The notes under the pieces were generated by a model. That model was not told the DNA's origin. It was given only the letters and a program-made list of their open reading frames with translations, and searched no databases. Below, one piece after another: positions 34,639-43,134 of a stretch of 64,000 nt of DNA (positions within the stretch are counted from its first letter, which is position 1; every line of letters begins with the position of its first letter). Source of the DNA: [Clostridium] innocuum. Its GTDB lineage: Bacteria; Bacillota_I; Bacilli_A; Erysipelotrichales; Erysipelotrichaceae. The translations under genes and the position numbers were made by a program. The stretch covers positions 310,001 through 374,000 of the forward strand of contig CP048838.1 in the NCBI GenBank assembly GCA_012317185.1. The letters run 5' to 3'.

Positions 34639-35013
34639 ATGTTTGTAATTGACACGCAAAGCAAACTTCCGATATTTGAACAGCTGAAAAAGCAAATACT
34701 GGAGTTTATTACAATTGGTATTCTGTCACCAAACGACAAACTTCCCTCTGTCCGTGCCATGGCTTCGCAGATCGGTGTAAATCCCAACACGGTTGCCAAA
34801 GCCTATCAGGAGCTGGAGGAGCATGGATATATTTATTCGGAGAAAGGAAAGGGATGCTTTGTGGCAGACAATGAATCCGATAAGCTGATACAGGAAGAAA
34901 AGCTGAAGGACTTTAAGGGAACAGTTCTTGATATGAAGCAGCATCATATCGAAAAGGAAGCGCTCTATAAAGTGGTGGATTCCGTATATGAGGAGGGAAA
35001 GGATCATGCTTAA
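34639..35013 (+). CDS. GntR-family regulator, YtrA type
   Basis: This 124-residue protein is a bare GntR winged helix (FEQLKKQILEFITIGILSPNDKLPSVRAMA, VNPNTVAKAYQELEEHGYIYSEKGKG) with a short helical tail, the YtrA layout without an effector domain. The start at 34639 follows GGAGG. It overlaps the ABC ATPase by 8 bp and is expected to repress this operon, relieved by cell-envelope stress in relatives. Confidence 0.88.
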   Translation: MFVIDTQSKLPIFEQLKKQILEFITIGILSPNDKLPSVRAMASQIGVNPNTVAKAYQELEEHGYIYSEKGKGCFVADNESDKLIQEEKLKDFKGTVLDMKQHHIEKEALYKVVDSVYEEGKDHA

Positions 35014-35899
35014 AATCAGGTCACTGACAAAGAAATTTAAAGAAAAGACCGTGCTGATGGATGTAAACCTGGATATTCACAGCGGCAGTGTTTTTGGTCT
35101 GATCGGTCCCAATGGTTCAGGTAAATCCACACTTCTGAAAATCATGGCCGGTATTATGAAGCCGGATCTGGGATGTATCTGTATTGATGATGAAAGGGTA
35201 TTTGATAATCCCAAAGTGAAACGTGATATTCTGTTGATCAGTGATGATCCGTTTTATTTCTTTAATGCCACGTTAAAGGATATGAAGGAATTTTACCGTG
35301 TATGGTATCCAAATCTCAATGATGAAATCTACGAGAAATATCGTGCTATCTTTAAGCTGGATGAAAATAAGACACTGAAGAATTTCTCCAAGGGTATGAA
35401 GCGTCAGTCCTTTATCGTTCTGGCACTTGCAATTTCACCAAAATATCTGTTTCTTGACGAGGCATTTGACGGTCTGGATCCGGTGATGCGGCTGACCTTT
35501 AAACGGGCAATCAGTAAAATGATCGAGGAAAAGGAAATGACTGTAATCATATCCAGTCATAATCTGCGTGAGCTGGAGGATATTTGCGATACATTCGGTA
35601 TCTTGGAGGATAATACGATTCGAACTGCCGGCTATGTGGATGAAACGAAGGAAAATATCCACAAGATTCAGCTTGCGTTTAAAGAAGAAAAACGTGAAGA
35701 TGATTTTAAGGCACTGGATTTGCTGTCGATGCATGTGCAGTCGCGTGTAGTGAATCTGGTTGTTAAGGGAGATATTGAAAAAATTAAAAATTATTTGAAT
35801 ACGATGGACCCTCTGATGATGGAAGTGCTGAATGTCAATCTGGAGGAGGTCTTCATCTATGAAATGGAAAAGAAGGGGTATGGTGTTTATGATGAATGA
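35006..35899 (+). CDS. ABC transporter ATP-binding protein
   Basis: This 297-residue ATPase has Walker A GPNGSGKST near residue 38, signature FSKGMKRQ, Walker B LFLDEAFDGLD and switch SSHN. The C-terminal 80 residues are an extension typical of YtrB-like ATPases. It is coupled with GntR upstream (8-bp overlap) and the permease downstream (11-bp overlap), so the three genes are one operon. Confidence 0.92.
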   Translation: MLKIRSLTKKFKEKTVLMDVNLDIHSGSVFGLIGPNGSGKSTLLKIMAGIMKPDLGCICIDDERVFDNPKVKRDILLISDDPFYFFNATLKDMKEFYRVWYPNLNDEIYEKYRAIFKLDENKTLKNFSKGMKRQSFIVLALAISPKYLFLDEAFDGLDPVMRLTFKRAISKMIEEKEMTVIISSHNLRELEDICDTFGILEDNTIRTAGYVDETKENIHKIQLAFKEEKREDDFKALDLLSMHVQSRVVNLVVKGDIEKIKNYLNTMDPLMMEVLNVNLEEVFIYEMEKKGYGVYDE

Positions 35900-37376
35900 T
35901 TTTAAGGCCTATCTGCGCTATTATGTAAACAGCAATAAACGGCTGTTGATACTGGTTTTTATCATTCTGTTTCTGATAATGCCATTCTTTACCTTTAATT
36001 ATATGGGACTGCCGCGCGACCCGTATTCACTGGATACCTTCTATATGGGCTTCATTGCTCTGGGAGCGGCAACCTGTGCTGGAGGCTGTATCCTGTCATA
36101 TTTGTTACCAATATATAATTTTCGCTATTTGTATAAGAAAAGAAGTCATGAGATGTACTTCTCTTTACCGATACAAAGAAAGCATCTGTTTCTATACAAC
36201 TATATCAGCGGGCTGCTTGTCGTACTGGTCCCGTTGCTGATGAACTATCTTCTGGGCTACTTTATAATGCTGGGGCTCGGATATCGGGAGAGACCGCTCT
36301 ATATGCTGATACCGTTAATCTTCTTTCTCGGTTTATCCATCCTGCTTTTGATTCAGTATTCCATTTTCACCTTTTTAAGCGTGAAATGCAACAATCTGAT
36401 TGACAGTATTCTTGTCAACGGTGCTTACGTTGTCATGCCGTTTATTGTCATGCTTTCCGCGACGATTTTCTTTAGTAATCAGATAACGACAATTCTTGGA
36501 GATATCGGCGCATCACCAAGTGAATTTATCAATATGGGAATGATCCAGATGCTGCTTTCCATGCCGAGCACAATTTATGCCTTTCTATTTAATATGATAG
36601 CTTCCATGGCGTCGGAAATGCATAGAATTGATACTCTGATAAACGCATTTAACTGGCTGTACTTTCTATATTGGGGAGTCATCGGTGTGCTATGCTTCTG
36701 GTTTGGCTGGAAATCCTTTGTGGATAGAAAGCCTGAGGATGCAGAGCAGCGAACTGTTACCTTATTCGGATACCCGGTGATTATCACGGTTATCACCTTC
36801 TGTATGGTTTTATTCGTCATGAATATCAATGGCGGTGTCGTTGTTCCCAGCCTGATTATACTGGTTGCATATTTTTGTATGATATTCTTCTCCAATCGAA
36901 AGATACAGATAAAAAAGCTTCACGTAATCGTATTTGCATTGCTTTATATCGGAACTTTCGGCTTTAGCTATATGTATACGCAGACAAAAGGGCTGGGGAT
37001 GGTAAAGGAATTTCCATCGCTGACAGATATGAAGCGTGTAAATATTGATGTGAATTCATCTTCTATTGAAAATGATTCCGCTATGCAGTTCTATGATGCG
37101 AAGAATAAAGAATATTATGATGGATATGGTACTTCTGTTCAGGATGAGGAATCCATGAAAGATCTGCTGGATGTGCAAAAGGAAGTCAGTACTAGGAGTG
37201 TGAAGGAGTACTTTTATGATAATGCGTTTTATATCAGCATTTCCTATATCAAGCAGGATAACTTTCAGGTTTCTCGAAACTATACACTAAAAATGAATAA
37301 AAAGAATAAGGACTATCTACAAAAGCTGATGGAAGAGCTGAAGCATACGGAAAAATTCTCTGTTATGCAGCATTGA
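35889..37376 (+). CDS. ABC-2-type permease with extracellular C-terminal part
   Basis: This 495-residue protein has about ten hydrophobic helices to residue 375 and then a soluble tail of about 120 residues that is Lys/Asp-rich and probably outside the membrane. It carries the EMYFSLPIQRKHLFLYNYISG loop seen in bacitracin-type permeases. ATG codons at 35880, 35889 and 35892 are possible; 35889 gives the best spacing. It partners the ATPase encoded upstream. Confidence 0.8.
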   Translation: MMNDFKAYLRYYVNSNKRLLILVFIILFLIMPFFTFNYMGLPRDPYSLDTFYMGFIALGAATCAGGCILSYLLPIYNFRYLYKKRSHEMYFSLPIQRKHLFLYNYISGLLVVLVPLLMNYLLGYFIMLGLGYRERPLYMLIPLIFFLGLSILLLIQYSIFTFLSVKCNNLIDSILVNGAYVVMPFIVMLSATIFFSNQITTILGDIGASPSEFINMGMIQMLLSMPSTIYAFLFNMIASMASEMHRIDTLINAFNWLYFLYWGVIGVLCFWFGWKSFVDRKPEDAEQRTVTLFGYPVIITVITFCMVLFVMNINGGVVVPSLIILVAYFCMIFFSNRKIQIKKLHVIVFALLYIGTFGFSYMYTQTKGLGMVKEFPSLTDMKRVNIDVNSSSIENDSAMQFYDAKNKEYYDGYGTSVQDEESMKDLLDVQKEVSTRSVKEYFYDNAFYISISYIKQDNFQVSRNYTLKMNKKNKDYLQKLMEELKHTEKFSVMQH

Positions 37377-37547
37377 GAAATGAGCTGAAAGTAAGAAAAT
37401 CTTTCTTGTTGTTCATAGAAAGTATGAAGAAAAAAAGTCATTCTTTTACCACAAAAGGAAGGCTTTGCTGTTGGATGAAAGGGGTTCTATTGCATAATAG
37501 AGTACACAATTCGCAAGGGGATTGCGATACCTCTTATAGTAAGCAAA

Positions 37548-37583
37548 AGGCTCTCAGCACTTATGTGTGCAGAGAGCCTTTTT
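37548..37583 (+). terminator. Terminator of the YtrA-type operon
   Basis: AGGCTCTC pairs with GAGAGCCT and a T-run follows. Confidence 0.85.
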
Positions 37584-37659
37584 GCGTTGTACATCTAAAA
37601 CAGTAACACACAATGTATGTATGGAGAGGTGTTAAAAGGCGTTGCTTACAAATGACAGC

Positions 37660-38607
37660 TTATATCGTCGTGTCGGACTTGCTTATTCGTTTTTTTACAG
37701 ACTCGAAGGTATCACATTCCAGAACCAATGTGGATACTATATGCATTTGTTCCTCAGTTAATGCCTGTAGCCACATTGCGCAATCCTCATGAAACTTGAT
37801 TTGCATCTGTCTGTGTAAGAGCTGCCTCTCTCCTTCCAGCTTACCTTCTATCTTTCCTTCCATTTTTCCGGCAGCTTTTCCCTCTTCAAAGCTGTCACGC
37901 AAGCCGTTGCGGTAACGTGCTTCTCCCATTTGAATCGCCATTGCGGTTGACCACAGCTCATCATCCTTCCGCATTTCCTCGTACTTGTCCATGAATACCT
38001 TCACCAGCCTTTCCTTTGACTTCAGTATATCATTTTTTTCATTATTTTCAAACAGGTATACCAGCTGTTCAAAGTCATTCAGCCTCTGCATTTCCTTCTC
38101 CTTTACGATGTCATTAATTGCCGGCATATGAACAAAGGTGCGAAGGATGAGTGGATAGTAGCTTTCATTCTCTCCCTGCTCATTGCGCATCTGATACTGA
38201 TTGATCAGATTTCTGTTGTTCCATGCATACTCATCAATGAAGATAATTTGATAAACCGGCTTTAATTGATCATAAAACTCACCGCTTTTCAGCTGATTGT
38301 TCAATGCTCTGGCACCGTAAAATTCAAAGCGCATCATTTCCGCTATTCCCCTACAGGTCGTCTGCATCTCGATATTGAAATGACGATTTTGTTCATCCTT
38401 TACATGCACATCCAGAATGATGCGCTTCTTTCCGATGATGCCCGGATCCAGATTCGGATTGAGGACGGTGCTTTCCTTTACCTTGATTCCGGTAACACGT
38501 TCAATGATGGTGTTGCGGGCGTACACAGAGCCTTCATCCTCACGGGAAAGGGCGTACTTAAAAAATAGATCGTTACTGTAGTTGAGTTGATTCCTTGCAT
38601 TTGACAT
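37660..38607 (-). CDS. Rpn-family PD-(D/E)XK nuclease/transposase-like protein
   Basis: This 315-residue protein matches the Rpn/PDDEXK_2 group: NDLFFKYALSREDEG at the start, then LDVHVKDEQNRHFNIEMQ near residue 65, which carries the active-site Asp and Glu-x-Gln. The C-terminus has a Gly/Glu/Lys repeat (EGKAAGKMEGKIEGKLEGE) common in the family. Relatives promote RecA-independent recombination or have nuclease activity. It is single, with GGAGG before its ATG. Confidence 0.85.
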   Translation of the reverse strand: MSNARNQLNYSNDLFFKYALSREDEGSVYARNTIIERVTGIKVKESTVLNPNLDPGIIGKKRIILDVHVKDEQNRHFNIEMQTTCRGIAEMMRFEFYGARALNNQLKSGEFYDQLKPVYQIIFIDEYAWNNRNLINQYQMRNEQGENESYYPLILRTFVHMPAINDIVKEKEMQRLNDFEQLVYLFENNEKNDILKSKERLVKVFMDKYEEMRKDDELWSTAMAIQMGEARYRNGLRDSFEEGKAAGKMEGKIEGKLEGERQLLHRQMQIKFHEDCAMWLQALTEEQMHIVSTLVLECDTFESVKKRISKSDTTI

Positions 38608-38886
38608 TTATATGTCCTCCATTCTGTAAGGGTTCCTTACTCCTTCTATACGTATGGAATCTGTCAAATTCCTAAAAAATCCACGAATGATTGATAAAAT
38701 TTGTTATTTTTCACGTTAAAAGGAATTTAACTATACTGGCATTGCTTTTAAAGGATTTCCTTAGCAATATGCAATACGATTTTTTATTTTCAAACAGTAA
38801 ATGAAAATCATCTGATGGTCCTGCGATTCGCAATGTCTCACACGAAATATTTCATGTATTTCTTATGTGAATTTACTAAAAACCTA
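38608..38886. other. Intergenic stretch before the rpmE promoter
   Basis: No gene is seen. TTGACA (minus strand, 38667-38662) is present but lacks a spaced -10 element. Confidence 0.35.
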
Positions 38887-38952
38887 TTGCTTTCGCAGAA
38901 ACTTATTGCTATAATTGTATAGCACTTACTTTAAACCCACCTGAGGTTTAAG
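38887..38952 (+). promoter_or_regulatory. rpmE promoter and leader hairpin
   Basis: TTGCTT (38887-38892), 17 bp, TATAAT (38910-38915). The short leader then has TTAAACC and GGTTTAA flanking CACCTGA at about 38931-38950, a stem-loop 20 nt before the start codon that could serve autoregulation by L31; that role is inference. Confidence 0.6.
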
Positions 38953-38969
38953 GCGGAAGGAGAGTTAAA

Positions 38970-39173
38970 ATGAAAAAAGGAATTCATCCAGAGTACCACC
39001 GTATTATGGTAAAATGTACTTCTTGTGGAGCTGAATTTGAAACTGGTTCAACCAGCAAAGAGTTGCGTGTTGATACTTGTTCAAACTGCCATCCTTTCTA
39101 TACAGGACGTCAGAGATTCGCTGCTGCACAGGGACGTATTGAAAAATTCAACAAAAAATACGGACTTAAATAA
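38970..39173 (+). CDS. rpmE: Ribosomal protein bL31, zinc-binding form
   Basis: This 67-residue protein is bL31 of the large ribosomal subunit: KKGIHPEYHRIMVKCTSCG at the start, and CSNCHPFYTGRQRF, giving two CxxC pairs that bind zinc (the C+ form). GGAAGGAGAG precedes the ATG. A terminator follows directly, so it is monocistronic. Confidence 0.97.
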   Translation: MKKGIHPEYHRIMVKCTSCGAEFETGSTSKELRVDTCSNCHPFYTGRQRFAAAQGRIEKFNKKYGLK

Positions 39174-39185
39174 CAACTACAGTGG

Positions 39186-39212
39186 AAAAGGGGCATATGC
39201 CTCTTTTCTTTT
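39186..39212 (+). terminator. rpmE terminator
   Basis: AAAAGGGGC pairs with GCCTCTTTT across ATAT, followed by a T-rich run. Confidence 0.8.
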
Positions 39213-39233
39213 ATCTAAAAAGCAGGCAGAATA

Positions 39234-39266
39234 CCCCCACCTCAGTGGTCGATGAACAGGTGGGGG
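39234..39266 (+). repeat. Left-end hairpin of the TnpB element
   Basis: CCCCCACCT and AGGTGGGGG form a perfect 9-bp stem with a 15-nt loop. Such imperfect palindromes mark subterminal ends in this IS family. It could also act as a terminator. Confidence 0.55.
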
Positions 39267-39404
39267 ATACTCTGTACACCCTGCGGGCGTGAATGCAGCC
39301 ATATTTCTATTCATCCTTGTTTTCTTTCTATTTTTCACGAATCGTTTCTTAAATTTTTCTCGCGTTCGTGGTATAATGATGTCAACAAAAGGAGGTTTTC
39401 CTTC

Positions 39405-40821
39405 ATGAAATCATATCGCACATATTCTAGTATCCTATCTGCTAATCACCCGCAAAACCCCCGGCTTTTCTGCTCTTACACATCGTGCTAAAAATCTGTA
39501 CAACGTTGCTTCGTTCTATATAAGAAATGCGTACAGTGCTTCCATCAAATCAAATGAGGATCGCTTTCCACATGAGATACAGGTCCTGGAAGAACTCAAT
39601 GGTGTCGTTGATGAATTGAATGTCATACGTCAAAAGCATCATAGCACACCATTCCACATCATTGATCATGAACATCGCTTTGTTTCCATGCAGCATCTGG
39701 ATGTTTTTTTTAAATTGCGTAACCAGATCGATTACCGTGCTCTTCCTGCGCAGGCTAATCAGAATGTTTTGCATATGCTGTATCGTGACTGGAAAAGCTT
39801 TTTTGCTGCTTTAGCGGGTTACAAAGCACATCCTGACAAATATGAAGCAATCCCTCATATCCCTCGATATGCAGATAAAAACGGTTATAAACCCTTGATC
39901 TTTACCAATCAAATATGCAAACTGAGAAAAGACAAACATGGTTGGTATGTAAAGTTTCCTAAGGCAATGCTGCAGGCAGGGTGTGTACGTGACCGATATG
40001 ATCTTGGTAAGATGGACCTGCATGAACAGAAGCTGAAGGAAGTACGTCTGATTCCCAATGGAGATACTATCAAGCTTGAAATCGTATGCGAGATAGAAAT
40101 CAAGGAACCGACAATTACAATCCATGAGGCAACCAGAGTAGCCGGTATAGATATTGGTGTCGATAATCTGACAGCGATTGCGTTTACGAGTGGGCACCAC
40201 CCTGTGCTGATAAAAGGAAATGAAATAAAGGCAGTCAATCAATTCTATAACAAACAGATTGCACATTATCGCTCACTGCTAAGAACTGGAAAGAAGGATA
40301 GCAAAGGGATCCATCAAACAAAACGAATGAAACGTATCAGCGAAAAGCGAAATCGACGTGTAAAGGATATCCTGCACAAAGCATCAAGAAAAATAATAGA
40401 TCTATGTGTGGAGGAAGGAATCGAAGTTATCGTCGTAGGAAATAATGCGGGTTGGAAGAAGCGTATCCATATGGGGAAGAAGAACAATCAGACATTTGTG
40501 CAGATACCGTTTCATACGCTGATCGAAATGATCAAATATAAAGGAGAAGCGGCAGGAATCAGAGTCGTAGTCTGTGAAGAAGCAATACAATCGAAGGCTA
40601 GTTCCATTGACGAGGATCAAATACCAGTCTATGGAAATGATGTAACGCATACCTTCACAGGGAAAAGAATCAAGCGAGGATTGTACAGAAGTAAAAACGG
40701 CATTCTAATGAATGCCGATATCAATGGAGCAAGCAATATCATACGAAAAGTATATCCATGTATGCCAAAGCGAGAGCGATGGAGTAGAGGTACTGTGAAC
40801 GTACCAGTTACGTGTATCTGA
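39405..40821 (+). pseudogene. tnpB: tnpB-like RNA-guided nuclease gene with an N-terminal frameshift
   Basis: ATG at 39405 follows AGGAGG and gives about 20 codons before a shift at a run of five C residues (39458-39462); the other frame then continues without interruption to 40821. The main part has RuvC-I Asp in GIDIGVDNLTAIAF and RuvC-III Asp in NADINGASNI. The RuvC-II position that is usually Glu reads VIVVGNN; Glu appears later in VVCEEAIQSKAS, and the zinc-finger Cys pairs are missing. An internal start at 39616 or earlier might still make a shorter protein. A compact TnpB subfamily is likely; whether this copy works is open. Confidence 0.75.
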
Positions 40822-40896
40822 ACACGAACAAAATGTTTTGATGAATGCGCAGGCATCCATTAGAAGCCGCTTGCTCTATAGCTGGCGGTAGTTCAC
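40800..40896 (+). ncRNA. Putative omega RNA / right end of the TnpB element
   Basis: The 3' end of tnpB and the following 75 bp hold AGCCGCTTGC..GCTGGCGG, a hairpin next to TAGTTCAC. In this IS group the guide RNA overlaps the 3' end of tnpB and the element's right end, and its guide is the flanking DNA. Here that would start at about 40897. Confidence 0.5.
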
Positions 40897-41057
40897 AGGT
40901 ATTATATTTTCTGAATTACAGGAAGTGGATAAAGGTTTACCTAAAAGCTGAGATATAGGATGAAAGAAAATGAAAGTTAAGTAACAGATGTAAATTGCAC
41001 ATACCGGAATCACTTTATGATATAATACAAATCGTAATGTTAGTGAGGAGTGTCGTT

Positions 41058-41651
41058 ATGTATCAGCAGTATAAGGAAGGATGGCTGGAGGTAATATCCG
41101 GCTGTATGTTTGCAGGAAAGACAGAGGAGCTGATTCGCCGGATCAAGGTACTGGAATATGCGAAAAAGAAAATCGCCGTATTTAAACCGAAAATCGACGA
41201 TCGCTACAGTGAGGAATGTGTTGTATCGCATTGCGGAAGCACGGCAAAAAGCTTTGTGATAAACCGTGCACATGAGATTTTTGATTACATAGATGACAGC
41301 TATGATGTAATTGCAATCGATGAGGTACAGTTTTTCGATGCAGAGATTGTAGAGATATGCGATTATTTTGCAGATCATGGAAAGCGTGTCATGGTTGCCG
41401 GGCTGGACATGGATTTTCGCGGGGAGCCGTTCAGTGTCATGCCGCAGCTGTTTACACATGCGGAATTCGTTACAAAACTGACAGCGGTGTGTACAATATG
41501 CGGAGCACCTGCCACAAGAAGCCAGCGGCTGATTGACGGCAGAGCCGCCCGCTACGATGATCCAATCATTCTGGTGGGAGCAAGTGAGCAGTACGAGGCA
41601 AGATGCCGTCATTGCCATGAGGTGCCGGGGAAGCCTTTGATCCATAAATAA
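41058..41651 (+). CDS. tdk: Thymidine kinase (TK1 type)
   Basis: This 197-residue enzyme phosphorylates thymidine. It has the P-loop SGCMFAGKTEEL, the Asp-Glu motif AIDEVQFF and zinc Cys pairs (CTICG and CRHC). The start at 41058 follows GTGAGGAGTG; the frame is open upstream but lacks a ribosome site. An extended -10 TGATATAAT lies at 41018-41026. Confidence 0.95.
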   Translation: MYQQYKEGWLEVISGCMFAGKTEELIRRIKVLEYAKKKIAVFKPKIDDRYSEECVVSHCGSTAKSFVINRAHEIFDYIDDSYDVIAIDEVQFFDAEIVEICDYFADHGKRVMVAGLDMDFRGEPFSVMPQLFTHAEFVTKLTAVCTICGAPATRSQRLIDGRAARYDDPIILVGASEQYEARCRHCHEVPGKPLIHK

Positions 41652-41665
41652 ACAGAGATTTACTT

Positions 41666-41705
41666 AAAGCAGATACGTCGAATCGGATATATCTGCTTTT
41701 TTTAA
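41666..41705 (+). terminator. tdk terminator
   Basis: AAAGCAGATA pairs with TATCTGCTTT, followed by a T-run. Confidence 0.85.
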
Positions 41706-41963
41706 TATCCTCATAAGGTATGGGCTAATGCGTGGCTCTTTTATGTTTCACACGCATGTCCTATTGCTTTTATCTATTCAGAATATAGACTTCCTGTAAA
41801 TTTCCAATTAAAAGCTATGTGCCGGCATTTCATCATTGCCGGTGAATGTACTTTCGTACTTGCTGGTATCTCATTCAAAGAGAATCGTTTTATTTTTTGC
41901 ACAACGTGAATGCTCATCATAGTGATGTGCAAATGTATATCCAAACATAGTACCTAACAATTC
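41706..41963. other. Intergenic stretch
   Basis: No gene was recognised between the tdk terminator and the promoter of the galactitol-type PTS operon. Confidence 0.35.
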
Positions 41964-41992
41964 TTGTGAAAACGGTTTCTATAAAATATACT
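41964..41992 (+). promoter_or_regulatory. Promoter overlapping a cre site (galactitol-type PTS operon)
   Basis: TTGTGA (41964-41969), 17 bp, TATACT (41987-41992). TGAAAACGGTTTCT at 41967-41980 matches the CcpA cre consensus in 13 of 14 positions and covers the -35 and spacer, so catabolite repression by CcpA is likely. Confidence 0.65.
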
Positions 41993-42056
41993 TATTTTGT
42001 AAGGAAGAGCTTGCGCGCAAATATGATTTTCCTTTAACAAAAGGAGGTTTGATAAG

Positions 42057-42521
42057 ATGAATGATACATTGATCTGTGATGAGCTTTGTGAACTTGATTT
42101 AGATGTGAGAAGTACAGATGAGTTTTTTGAAGTCATGAGCAAAAAGGCTAAGGATCTGGGCTATGTAACAGAACAATTTCTATCAGCCATAAAAAAACGG
42201 GAACAGGATTATCCTACCGCATTGCCGGTAAAGCCTTATCCGGTTGCAATACCGCATTCCGATCCCATCAACATCGTGAAGCAGTTTATTGCACCTGTTC
42301 GTTTGAAAAATGCAATCAGCTGGTGTGAAATGGCGAACAATGACAGCATCCTTTCGGTACAAATTGTGTTTCTTCTGGGCTTTAAAAGAGAAGAGGGACA
42401 TGTGGAAATTCTACAGCTGCTGCTGCAGAACTTTCAGAACGAGGACACGATGGAAAGCTTGCTGAAGGCCGCAACAAAGGAAGAATTTCTGGAAATAGTG
42501 AAGCAAATGGAAGGACTCTAA
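42057..42521 (+). CDS. PTS galactitol/fructose-type EIIA
   Basis: This 154-residue protein has the EIIA-Ntr/Fru fold: KREQDYPTALP near residue 48 and the phosphorylated His in YPVAIPHSDP near 64. The length and the neighbouring genes fit the galactitol branch (GatA). Its last base is the A of the next ATG. It is the first gene of the polyol/ketose operon. Confidence 0.9.
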   Translation: MNDTLICDELCELDLDVRSTDEFFEVMSKKAKDLGYVTEQFLSAIKKREQDYPTALPVKPYPVAIPHSDPINIVKQFIAPVRLKNAISWCEMANNDSILSVQIVFLLGFKREEGHVEILQLLLQNFQNEDTMESLLKAATKEEFLEIVKQMEGL

Positions 42522-42805
42522 TGAAAAAAGTAATCGTTGCTTGTGGGAATGGGGTTGCAACCTCTCAAACAGTGGCTTTTCGTATCAATCGCATGCTGGA
42601 AAAAGAGAATATCACCAATGTCAGGGTGGAGGCAGTGAACCTGCGCTCTTTACAAAGAGAGCTTCATGGAGCTCTTGCCTATATCGATATTACAAATAGT
42701 CATATGGATTATGGAATTCCTACTGTTAACGGACTTGCTTTTCTCTCAGGAGAGCATAAAGAAGAAGCGTTTCAAGAACTTATCAAAATCATAAAAAACA
42801 GGTAG
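42521..42805 (+). CDS. PTS galactitol-type EIIB, first copy
   Basis: This 94-residue phosphocarrier starts KKVIVACGNGVATSQTVA; the Cys is the phosphorylation site of the EIIB-Gat/Fru group. It overlaps EIIA by 1 bp. A second, clearly related EIIB follows 12 bp later. Confidence 0.9.
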   Translation: MKKVIVACGNGVATSQTVAFRINRMLEKENITNVRVEAVNLRSLQRELHGALAYIDITNSHMDYGIPTVNGLAFLSGEHKEEAFQELIKIIKNR

Positions 42806-42817
42806 AAGGAGAACATT

Positions 42818-43102
42818 ATGAAAAAAGTAATCGTGGCTTGCGGAAGCGGAGTAGCTACAAGTCAAACAGTGGCATCAAAGGTAAATCGTTTGCTGAAGGA
42901 AAAAAACGTTGATGCAAAGGTAGATGCCGTAGATTTAAAATCGGTAGACCGTTACCTTGTAGATGCTGCAGCATATATCACAATAACAAAGGTCACAAAG
43001 GAATACCCAATCCCTGTAATCAACGGAATCGCATTTTTGACAGGCATGAATCAGGATGCGGAACTGAGTAAATTGATTGAGGCAATAAACAACGGAAAAT
43101 AG
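42818..43102 (+). CDS. PTS galactitol-type EIIB, second copy
   Basis: This 94-residue protein starts KKVIVACGSGVATSQTVAS, almost the same as its neighbour in the first 20 residues, and then diverges. The phosphorylated Cys is kept. It arose by tandem duplication; two EIIBs with one EIIC suggest either alternative phosphate donors or a regulatory copy. Confidence 0.88.
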   Translation: MKKVIVACGSGVATSQTVASKVNRLLKEKNVDAKVDAVDLKSVDRYLVDAAAYITITKVTKEYPIPVINGIAFLTGMNQDAELSKLIEAINNGK

Positions 43103-43134
43103 AACTTTGAAGGAAGAGAAAGAAGGGAAATATA

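Larger units (their letters stand above)
39230..40896 (+). mobile_element. Lone-TnpB (IS1341-like) element of the IS200/IS605 group
   Basis: The unit contains a left-end hairpin, a single tnpB (frameshifted) and a right-end hairpin region ending TAGTTCAC at about 40889-40896. No tnpA is present, so it depends on a transposase from elsewhere; the remnant at 14115 is a decayed TnpA. The exact termini are estimated. Confidence 0.7.

Noticed and set aside
37373..37606. Open frame of 77 codons after the ABC-2 permease
   Set aside because: It has no ribosome site and runs straight through the operon terminator; the composition is not protein-like.
39252..39491. Open frame of 79 codons at the start of the TnpB element
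   Set aside because: Its second half is the TnpB N-terminus before the frameshift; the first half overlaps the left end. It is part of the tnpB pseudogene, not a separate gene.
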